DNA of 64,000 nucleotides, from positions 9,635,501 to 9,699,500 of the forward strand of contig NC_092024.1 in NCBI RefSeq assembly GCF_042242105.1, given 5' to 3'. A model generated the notes under the pieces. That model saw nothing but the letters and a program-made list of their open reading frames with translations. It had not been told where the DNA came from and did no database searches. Each line of letters starts with the position of its first letter. Position 1 is the stretch's first letter. Shown piece by piece: positions 52,113-61,943 of the stretch. The translations under genes were made by a program, and so were the position numbers. This DNA comes from Pempheris klunzingeri (lineage: Eukaryota > Chordata > Actinopteri > Acropomatiformes > Pempheridae).

Positions 52113-55100
52113 ATGGGCTGCGCAATATCAGGTCTGGCAGCAAAAGCACAGTTTGGAGAGAGAAGCACGGAGGAGGATGCTGCTGCTGCTGCTGCGCATC
52201 CCAGAGAGGATCAGATCCAGATGATCAAAGAGTCGTGGAAAGTTATCCGGGACGACATAGCCAAAGTTGGGATCATTATGTTCGTCAGGTAAGATGCTTA
52301 AGCCTTTTCTGTAGTTTACCAACGTTGGTTTCATGCCAAATGAGTCAAAATTTGAAGAGATAGATCGTCTAGTTGGCTGGTGAGAGTCATAGTAGTCATG
52401 CAAAGCCATAGTGGTTATATTATGGATGTAAAACAGGTAGTTTGAAGCCTAAATATAGCAGGCAGAAGAAACCCAAGACACAAAATAGGTCAAAAAATTT
52501 TTTTCAATGGCATTTTCAATATCATATGTGTTGAAAAGGCTCATAATCCAAAGAGTAAATGTTAACTCCTCACTTTAACCTTATCAGAGAGCTTAGTGAA
52601 ACCACCTGTATTCTGACCTTCTTGTCCAAACACAAAGAGGTCTGCCGAAGGTCCTCTGACCCCCTTCTGACGATGACACCACAAGCCTCAAAGTGGACAT
52701 CCAGCATCCCTCCGCGTCCACCGCATCCCTCTGCACTGCCTCCTGACCCACAGCTTTTCAGTGAGAGCTCGGAGCAGAATACCCCTCCTCCCCTCTTATC
52801 ACTTCATATCACATCTTAACAACATTACATAATAATACACAGCTCCAGGTCTGCTGTGGTGGTATACAATTAAAGGCATCTGCCATCAGGAAAATACATT
52901 TTATCAGTTAGGATGATGGCCAGCGTCCGGGAAGACCTCTTTGGCCGTTGGCAGGGAAATAAAACAAATGAGAGAATATGGTGATAAAGAGTGGCGTACA
53001 TTCAGCTGCTGGAGCTCCAGTAAAGAGGCTGCTAGGCAAAAAGTCTAATTAATGCCATGTGTCCCCTGGGTGACCCCAACAGTTGAAGAGATTGACCTTA
53101 ACCTGTTAGCCCGGAAATACATGGGCCTCTCTGTGCTCTCTATGAATTGACCGGACTTTATTTCTTGACGAGGATGTTCCTCTGTCAACTTACTTTGAAA
53201 TAAGATACAATAAAGACTTGGGGCCTCTCTTCATGAGTGCCAAAGTTAGTTATGAATACAACCTCTAAGCTGCGGCAATTAAAATTCCACATGAAGCAAT
53301 ATAGTACTGCATTGTCTGCATGTGTAATCGCATATTTGCATGTTTGCCCATATTCACAACAAGCGGACACAATGGATCTAAATAAGCAGCCCTTTCCGAC
53401 TCACACCCCTTTTCTCCCATCAATAAAGCTGATGAGCAGGATGTATGAACAGTGAGAACCACTCACACTTGTGTGCAAACATTGCATCGATACATATTCA
53501 GCTTGCATCATTAAACAGTTACAGTTAAATTATAAAGTAATGAGCCACACAAGGGGGTCAGACAAATACAAAACAGGCAGACATCACAGTGAAATACTGT
53601 GTTTTCAGTCAGGGTACTCAAAAATATCTAGGGACCTAGATGGCAGACGCTCACTCACAGTGTGTGCCTTTATAGTGAAGGGCCGGAGGCCATGTCAATA
53701 TATTGCATTTCAATAGGCCTCTCTGCATTATCATCTGCTTGTCAAAGGGCACAGTGCTGCTCTTGTTTTTCAGGGCTGCTATTAGCGAGACCATTACTTC
53801 TGCAATGCCTCTCCCTGCACCTCTATTCATCTATCTATCCATCTATCAAGGAGGGCACGTGTTATAGACAGGTAATGCATTTATTCATGAGGACTCTGCT
53901 CTGTAAGTTTTCCTCGCTATCAGCACCAAAAGAGACGACAAAAACAATACACAGAAAATAAAATGAGCTTCTGTTTGACTTGATTTATGATTTAAATTAT
54001 GATTTATTATGAACGCAAATCTCAGTGATACAGTTCAGCACCACGAATCAATAAAGCTACATGCTCATTTTCTACGAGTCCATCCCACAAACTTTCATTA
54101 TCTTTTTTTTCCCCCCTCCTCGCGTCTCATTGTGAGCACAATACAACTCACATCCAGAGGCGGCGACTGAGTATTCTGGCAGTTTGGTTAATTACAGGTA
54201 TCTCAGCTAGAGACTGGACGGCTCTCTGATTGGATGGCAGCATGCGTAAACTCTCTGGTTAAGGAAATTGTTTGAGGTGAAACCAGAACAGGAAAAACTC
54301 ATCACAGCTCTGGGTGGAAATGAGAGTGTGGACCGCCTGGCTAACAAACCCACAGATCCACCATGGACTGTTACTGATTACAGCTTTTGGGTGTACAGTC
54401 CAGAGCGGAGAGCCGCGGTGATCAGAAGAGAATAAGATCAGAGGCACAATCAGATCTCTATTCAAAGTGTGGGGCAGAGAGAATGGCTGGAGGATGAGAG
54501 AGAAGCCTCCAATCGCAATGTCGATAAGCTGCACATTCACACCAGCTCCGTGGATTCAGGATTACAGTTGTGGGAAACTCAGGGGGAGGTTTGTTTCAAT
54601 GTGGGAATTCATGTGACAGGCAGCTTCAGAGGCTCACAGATGGATGTGTGTGCTGTCGTTGTCGTCTTGGTAACAGGTTGTTTGAGACGCATCCCGAATG
54701 CAAGGACGTCTTCTTCCTGTTCCGAGACGTGGAGGACCTTGAGAGGCTGCGGACCAGCCGGGAGCTCAGGGCACACGGCCTTCGGTCAGTCAGCAACTCT
54801 GCACTTCATAACACGTTAGCATCACCCAGAACAAAAGTGAGCAAACCAGCCAATGAGAGCAGAGCATAGCACGGCACGGCATGGTATGGTATACGCTGGG
54901 CAGGAGAACATATTGATGATCAGCACTCTCTAGTTATGTTTGCAGCAAAAGGTCAAAGTGTAAAAGTCAGCAGTCAGTTATCGGCTTCTGTAACAATGAC
55001 GACGATCCTGGTTGCTATGTATCAGTCTACTCTGGTTCCTACTGCAGAGGTAAATCTTTAAAAACAGATCCCTAATACATGGTCTCATTTTTAAACAATG

Positions 55101-58100
55101 CACAGTCTTTTTTTTTTTACAAACGTTTCTCAAACAGGTGTAAATTGTGCATTTTTCAGCCGTGGATGAAAACACTTATGTCCTATTGTGAAATGATTGT
55201 ATTATATACCCCCATCACATAAGCTTAAGAACTCCTTCACACTGCCATTCCTGCTGTGTTTGTTTGAATTCACTGGATGTGAGTTATCACTACTCAACAT
55301 AAAAGTGGATTTTGTTTCAATACGAGCAGTGATCCTTTTATTGTTGATGCTATGATTGGAGCTATTTTTTCTTACGGAGCCTCGTGCCAATTTCTAATTC
55401 TAATTTTCTTCCCCAATACAAATATATGAATACTTTCTCTTTAAAACCCAACACATTATTTCTGCTGTCTCAACTGAGCAGAGCCACTTCACAGACTGTT
55501 CAGGTACACCTAACAAGCTCTCCTGGTTGGGAATAGTGGACAGCGTGTGAGCAACTAAATCAGAATGAATTACAACAACCATGTTAGTGGTTAATCCCTC
55601 ACCTTTCATTTGGGTGTCAGTAACAACAAGACATAATAAAACCATGTTGGACAAGTAACAGAGCACCTCGGGTCGTCATATCATTACAACGCTGCTCACC
55701 GCTCTGCTGCAGACTCAGTTTGTCGCATCTGTCACAGCCACTTGTCTGTTGTTCCCAGGGTGCATTAAGCCTCTTTGTGCTCCTCCACACTCAAGGCCAA
55801 AGCAGCCAATTACTGCCTGAACACCTGAAGGCACAGATGCCAGCGTGGCATTGCAGCATTGACGTGCAAACAAAACGTGTTACCTGTCCCAGCGTGAACC
55901 GGCTGCTCTCAAACCCAGTGATAAGGCCAAATGGCCCTTCAGCCACACTCAGGGACATTAGTACAAATGTCCATGGGGGCGGCGAGACGGGGAGAAGGGA
56001 AAGCTAAACCAACTCTAACCCTTTGTTCCATTTTCATCCTCAAAACTGTCACGCACACAATCTGCAGTGGTGGCAGACACACCTGCAAAGCTACAAAGGA
56101 AATTGATCCTGTGGTGTTTTGCGCGGGGGGAAAATGTTTGTAGGGGGATTAAGTTTTATGCAATTACTTGGTTTTGCTCCAAGCGTGAGCTAGCCTGAGA
56201 GATGCACAATCAGTTGTGTTTATTTTTCTTGACAGCTGAGTTTGTGAAACTGCAAAATCACCATGCAACCATTCAACACAGAGGAGCGTCACAATTATCT
56301 ACAGCGGGGGCGTGCCAGTTGATAGTTGCCTGCTGCTAATTCACCATTAACTGGTGGATCAGTGACGCTGGGTGGGAGGGGCTCATCCTGACTCACGTGT
56401 TCCATCTCCTTCAGGGTGATGTCTTTTATCGAGAAAAGCGTGGCTCGACTGGACCAACTGGAGAGACTGGAGGCTCTGGCTCTGGAGCTGGGAAAAAGCC
56501 ATTATCATTACAACGCCCCACCCAAGTACTACAGTGTAAGACCCCAGCTGCTTTGTTTATAGAGGAGCACACATATTCTAATTGAAACTGATACTGTGGC
56601 TCATATCATCCTCACATTTCTACTGAAACCACAGCAGCTGAATGAAGTGAAGCTCTCAAAACTGTAGAATGGAAACACACCTTCTCATGTGAATGACAAT
56701 AATGACAATGGAGTGACACATCAACTTGATGCTAACATATAAGTGTGTGATGTCCTAATTATTTTTGCAGTATGTCGGAGCAGAATTCATCTGTGCCGTG
56801 CAGCCCATCCTGAAGGAGAGGTGGACAGCAGAGCTGGAGGAGGCGTGGAAGGTGAGGAGTGACCCCTGCATCTGTGTGGGTGTTAAATCAGAGGCCTCTT
56901 GCAGTGACCCGTTCTGGGTTGACGGCTTGTGGAATAGGCTTGATGTGCGCAGCCTGTCAGCAGAAGCGATGGCTCGCGTCGCTTTTAATGCACCACGTAA
57001 CATGTCAAGATTGAACCCAGTGCAACACGAGCTTTGACTGATGTGAAATTTACATCTCACTGAACCACACATGAGCAAACTGAGAAAATGGAACGCGGCT
57101 CTGTCACATCGTGTCACGTCACTTCAAGACAATCAAATAATGCTGTATCTGCTCAGTATTTATACAGTATGCGTCTTGTATCTTCAGTGAATTTCACTTT
57201 TAGTGTGGAGCCTTCAGGAAATGGACAGCATAGGCATCAAAAAGACATGATTAATATCTAAGGTAAAATATATTTTCTGTGCAAATTTTAGAGACAGAAT
57301 ACATGCGGCCTCTTATTCTCTTTCAGTAATTATTAGAATTAGAAAAATGAAAACAGTTCAAATACAGAGATGCAATGACAGCCCTGTGATTGACTGCGAT
57401 TGACTGCCCCCCGCCCCCCCCCCCCCCCCAGGGATAAGCAGTGTAGACAATCAATGGATGGATGGATGGCTATACCATTCTGTTGGTCTGTTCATCTGCT
57501 TAATTGAATGGCCTCTACTGTCCTCTAGTGGTTGAAGCTCATTTCCTAAGACGCCAGTATTTATTTAACACCCCACAGAGGAAAAAAAAGATCAGTGACG
57601 ATATTGTGCGCTCTGTTGTGGACTTTCACAAATCATATTTATTAGATATTTAAAGAACTACCACTAGTGTATCCTGTTATGTAACTTTTGTTCCCGTTAC
57701 CATTCTAAGTGAACATTATTTAGTGTAGTCTGATTTGTTCATCCAGATTATATCTTTATTGTTAGCTGGTTTTCTTTCAGATCAAGCACAGGGTTCATAA
57801 AGCTTTATAAGAGTAAAATTCAAGCTCTTTTCAAGGTATCAAAGGATAACATTTCCAGACCCTCAAAGCCTTAATCATTCTGTCTAAATTGTTACTATAA
57901 ATGCAACTGCGAAAAATATACAGAATTCCTTTATGGCCACAGAAATCAATGCACAGTGAGATTTTTCTTATTTTGCCAGCTGCTCATATTAACTTTGTTT
58001 TAACCATGATTATTATCTGGTGTTTTATCTGGTGTGAAATGTCAGGATTGTTTCATTTCAAATATTAAAAGATTTTTGGTAATTGTTAGCAACTGAATGG

Positions 58101-58419
58101 ATGAAATGCCAGATTACGTTGGAAAAATCAAGTATTTTTCAAAGAGTAATGGTTCAAATCATTTTCCTAACTTGAACCCTGCAAGTAGCCAATGCCATTA
58201 CTGAGCTGGTGAGAGTAAAACAAGCTTGGTTGAAAGAATGAATGTGCTTCATCTGTGAGGACGCTGACCCAGTTCAATGTGTGCTGTGTTGTGACCCAGA
58301 CCTTGTTCCAGTATGTAACCAGCCTCATGAGGCAGGGATACCAGGAGGAGAACATCAGGCAGCGCCAACTAGCGCTCTCCCTGAAGGAAAGACCGGACAA
58401 GAGGAACACGGCGCTATGA
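52113..58419 (+). CDS. xgb: Globin X, membrane-associated hexacoordinate-type globin, 5 exons
   Basis: Exons are 52113-52288, 54677-54784, 56415-56535, 56771-56851 and 58300-58419, giving 201 aa. Globin X is an ancient globin kept in fishes, amphibians and some reptiles and lost in mammals and birds. It is reported to be membrane-bound and redox- or nitrite-active. The N-terminus MGCAISGL fits myristoylation at Gly2 and palmitoylation at Cys3. Six alanines at 23-28 come from a GCT run. Heme-pocket residues: Phe74 (CD1), distal His92 (E7, in RAHGLRVM) and proximal His124 (F8, in LGKSHYHYNAPP). Introns fall at helix positions B12.2, E10.2, G7.0 and H10.0. B12.2 and G7.0 are the general vertebrate globin introns, and the other two are characteristic of globin X. 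The C-terminal extension after helix H is basic and polar. The gene lies between plekhg3 and srp14. Confidence 0.96.
52289..54676 (+). other. Intron 1 of globin X
   Basis: This 2.4-kb intron starts GTAAGATG and ends GTAACAG. No exon or RNA gene was recognised in it on either strand. Confidence 0.7.
54785..56414 (+). other. Intron 2 of globin X
   Basis: This 1.6-kb intron lies at codon 95, phase 2 (E10.2). No other feature was recognised. Confidence 0.7.
56852..58299 (+). other. Intron 4 of globin X
   Basis: This 1.4-kb intron contains a C-rich run at 57407-57429. That is followed by GGATAAGCAGTGTAGACAAT and a short (GGAT)n run near 57451-57468, part of a fragment related in inverted orientation to 17237-17273. 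No gene was seen. Confidence 0.65.
57407..57470. repeat. C-rich run plus short fish-type repeat fragment
   Basis: A run of C with one G (57407-57429) is followed by GGATAAGCAGTGTAGACAAT and three to four ATGG units. Its reverse complement resembles the spint1 intron sequence at 17237-17273. The order 'atccatcc, gap, cac/ctgcttatcc' is a commonly seen teleost repeat edge, but I cannot name the family. Confidence 0.45.
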
Positions 58420-58605
58420 GATGCTTCTTCACCCAACCACAACTCGGACTGTTTTTAACCAGTACAGCACAGAAATGTGTTTATGTATATAGTGTATCTA
58501 CGGTCTCCTTTTTCTACATCGCTCATGTTTACTGCAGTTGTCGTTTTGTCATTTTATCACAATGAACATAAAAAAAAAAAAAAAAGGTGACATTTAACAA
58601 AGCAC
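58420..58605. other. Gap between convergent globin X and srp14, with an A-tract
   Basis: Only about 190 bases separate the globin X stop from the farthest candidate srp14 poly(A) signal. A 16-base A run lies at 58570-58585. No canonical AATAAA on the plus strand occurs between the globin X stop and this tract, so the globin X cleavage site is undetermined and may overlap srp14. Confidence 0.55.
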
Positions 58606-58611
58606 TTTATT
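58606..58611 (-). terminator. Candidate distal poly(A) signal of srp14
   Basis: TTTATT on the plus strand reads AATAAA on the minus strand, about 950 bases past the srp14 stop. A nearer candidate is at 58880-58885. Either could be used. Confidence 0.45.
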
Positions 58612-59562
58612 TCTGAACTTAAATTCTGCTGCAGGACTGAGACGAGACAATACAAGTGGTTGACAAAACATACTGGCTGTAGTGAAACCTGCCTTGTAAT
58701 TGTGATCAACAGAAATTACATTATTTGAATTACAGCCAACACTTCGTCTCTGTATTCATAACTCAAATATTCCTTTCGGTAAAACTAAAACTGAACGTTT
58801 TTTGTGCTATCAAACTCTTCCAGAAAAGGTTTCTTATTCACATTCATTGAAACATATTAACTGAAGCTACAAAGTACATTTTATTGGTGTTTAACGATTA
58901 AAGACGGCGAGTTGAACAGCTTGGTATGGAACTGCGGTTCAAAAAAGAGGGGCAAAATTATATTTGCTGTACTTTAAAAAGGTAAAATGAAAACATAGAA
59001 TTAAGTGTTTTTTTTAAGCTCTGATAAAGTTTAATACAGTAAAACTGGTTAAAAAAGAAAAAATAAATCCCAATGACTGGAACATTACACACTGCTCTCG
59101 AGATACAGTTGAACTGAAACATGGCAGCACTGCTCACACGTTGGCGGTAAAGATAACATAAATAGGGACTCTAACAATTAAATAGCATGAAAGGCAGTTA
59201 ATCATTGGCCTCCATGGATTTGGCTCCAGAGGTGACACGGCTTTTGATCACCTGGTTCTGAAGCAGAAATGGTAGAGATTCAATAAAGTCGACTTGCTTC
59301 GTCCTTGTATGAGTTACGAGAAATCCTCAAGTTGTCTGTTCCCGATCATCGATGGCACTGAGCAGCCAGGGATGAGACATTACCATGCAGACAATGGCAG
59401 AATATCAAAGCATTCACCGGGTGGATGAACAGTGATTCTGAGGCCTCGGGTGAATGGGAAGGAAGCCGGGTGGGGAGACAGACCGAGTAGAGGTCTTTTC
59501 CCGTTCCCTCAGATAGTAGAGGCCAGTTTAGGTACCCATGGTTATGTTTAAGAGTCTGTTGC

Positions 59563-60998
59563 TCATTGGGTGGCTTTGGTTTTCTTGCTTTTGCTTTTCT
59601 TATCTTTCTTCTTAAGTCCATCCATGTGAGCTCTAAGAAGGTTGGAGTATGCCTGGAAAGAGGAGTTTAGGTTTATGGTCAAGTGTTAGACTAACAAAAC
59701 AGGAGATAACTTCAACAAGTCTTGTAATAACATCAAGGTGATCTAATCAGGAAAAATCTGCATGCAGTGGCCCAGAATAACCAGCTCAACCTACCATCTG
59801 AAACTTGATTACTTCTTTGGTGCTGACCTGAAATACCAAGAAATGAGAATTCAGCATTAACAGCAAAGGATCAGGGGCATATAAAGATGAAACTTAAAAG
59901 CGTAGGAAACACAGCGAGCTCACCACTGTGCTGATTTTTTTCTTGCCATCGGACGCTCTGATGAGACATTTGTTGTCTGCTGGTTCAAATGACTCTGCGT
60001 GGCCCTTTCGAGGCGTTGGCTTGGTCCTCCCGTCATCTGGAAAGAAGAAACACATCCCAGCTGCTTAGACTTTGAAAGGGGGAAACTCGCAGCGTCACTT
60101 CCTGATTTAACCTGAATCAAAAGTCAGGAGGGATCCACTTACATTTCTTTAGCGTGATAACAACACTGCCGGACGTCCTGCACTTCTGGAACAGCCGAGT
60201 GAGCTCTGTGAGAAACTGGACAACAGAGCAGAACAAATATTATCAATATAATTTTAATATTCCTGTTCAATAACAAAAGATCAACGATGCTGCATTTGAT
60301 CCCAGTGACACGGACTGATTTAACACTTAGCTGCTACTTAATTAGGTACACCTGGCCTTGTATTTCTAATTTTGAGCCTAACCATATCATTATAATCATT
60401 AATAACCTAAGAGACAATTTCAACCCAGTGCTGTATATTAGACTAGTAGACACTAGTTTTAGCTAAAGTGTAACGCTATATAGTAAAACGGAGTTGCACT
60501 TAGCTAGGTTGCTAAAACTTTTAGCAAAAGGGTTCTGGTGGACCTCCAGTAAGTGTAAGGCTAATTTGTATTGAAGAACTTAATATTGCCATCAGCTAGT
60601 TCTGTCCTCAATGAGATTACTAGTAAGGTGGTAACTCACAGTACAAGTTTAACTGTACTGAAATGTTAGCGTTAAGCAAGTCACTAAACCAGCTCGACGG
60701 GCTTTACGTTACAAACGTCGGCATGTGGCTCTGAAGACGCTAAAAAGTACAAAAACTGATTTAAACGTGTGTCAGTTTAGAGCAAACATTGTTTGTTAGC
60801 TTCAGCCAAACGTTAGCAGGCTAGCTAATGAGTCTGTTTGACGACTAGCTTCTCAAGCGTCCAGGCTATTAGCCAACCAGCTACTAGTCAGCTAAAGCAG
60901 ACAGTGGCGCTTTCTACATGATTAACAATACCGTCAACACATCAGAGTTATCCACGCTGTGCTTTGGTTCTTACCGAGTCATTTTCAAGCAGCACCAT
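59563..60998 (-). CDS. srp14: Signal recognition particle 14 kDa subunit, 5 exons
   Basis: Exons in gene order are 60998-60975, 60215-60143, 60036-59924, 59827-59795 and 59652-59563, giving 110 aa. SRP14 pairs with SRP9 on the Alu domain of 7SL RNA. It slows translation while the ribosome is brought to the ER. The sequence is highly conserved: MVLLENDSFLTELTRLFQKC, then RTSGSVVITLKKYDGRTKP, FEPADNKCLIRASDGKKKIS, TKEVIKFQMAYSNLLRAHMD and a lysine-rich tail ending KTKATQ. The Ala/Thr-rich tail of the human protein is absent, as expected outside primates. Exon 1 codes for only 8 residues. The gene is tail-to-tail with globin X and has the pld gene upstream in the same direction. Confidence 0.97.
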
Positions 60999-61180
60999 AG
61001 TCCTGACTTCAGTTCAACTGCAGCGTTAGCTTACCGGCCGCCAGCTAACTGCTGTGAAGCACACGTACTACACAAGCTGGAGCCCCGCCCTGCGCCCCCA
61101 CTGCGGGCACGGAAGGACCGTCACAGCGCCGCCTGCTGCCACGGAGGACGATCCGCACTGCCCAATAAATATCAACCCTA
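60999..61180 (-). promoter_or_regulatory. GC-rich promoter region of srp14
   Basis: The sequence just upstream of the srp14 start is CpG-rich compared with its surroundings. It holds GCCCCGCCC at 61082-61090, a typical GC box for Sp1-class factors, and several CCGCC/GCGCC motifs to about 61130. This fits a TATA-less housekeeping promoter. The transcription start itself is not determined. Confidence 0.55.
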
Positions 61181-61420
61181 TGGTTTCAAAACTATGGTGT
61201 CAACATAGCACAACCAGAGGGACACACACAGTGTGGTGTGATTGGAGTGTAATTAGAAGACATGGATATAATGTAGCCTCTATACTGTCAATGATTGGCT
61301 GATCACATTTCATGTGTCTATCAAGTAGAGAGCATGGAGGAGGGATAAAGTTCATTATGGATGTGGTTGCACTTGGAATTTTAAAAAAATTCCGACTTCA
61401 TTTTTCATGTTTAATCAAAG
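61181..61420. other. Short spacer between srp14 promoter and pld4 3' end
   Basis: About 0.25 kb without a recognisable feature separates the srp14 promoter from the presumed end of the upstream pld transcript, which runs in the same direction. Confidence 0.5.
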
Positions 61421-61430
61421 AGGGAAAATC

Positions 61431-61436
61431 TTTATT
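61431..61436 (-). terminator. Candidate poly(A) signal of pld4
   Basis: TTTATT on the plus strand reads AATAAA on the minus strand, about 510 bases beyond the stop codon. It is the best signal before the srp14 promoter. Confidence 0.6.
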
Positions 61437-61657
61437 GCATCAACAAAGGATCATGTGTAAACAGCTTTCTTAATGTTTGATACGGAGACAGTGTCATTGT
61501 ACTTTTGATTTAACCGTACCAACGGTACATTTTTATCCAATCCTAAAGCAAAGGACACACACACTGTCAGCATGTGGCTGACTCATGACTCATACTTAGT
61601 TTACAAAATCTCATGGATGTAGACATTTCATTAAGTAAATTAACCATATATATATTT

Positions 61658-61735
61658 ACTAATCATACAGTCTACTCACTAATCATACAGTCTACTCACT
61701 AATCATACAGTATACTCACTAATCAACAGTCAGCT
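61658..61735. repeat. 20-base tandem repeat in the pld4 3' UTR
   Basis: About 3.8 copies of a 20-base unit (ACTAATCATACAGTCTACTC) occur head to tail. The third has one change (TATACTC) and the last is partial and diverged. It lies in the presumed 3' UTR, after the stop codon on the minus strand. Confidence 0.9.
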
Positions 61736-61943
61736 CAGCCCTGAACAGTTTTCAGTTTTCTTTTATAAAAATGTTCACTTTATCTTCACTTTCAGAGCAC
61801 AGTCATGATTTGTATAGTATATATAGAGTTTTTTTATAGCATTCATAGACTGCAAAAATCAATTAAAGCCACGTATCTCCCAACTATGGGATGACTGGGG
61901 CCTCATGATACATTTAAGTGTAACTCCTATAAAGGAGTTTCTG

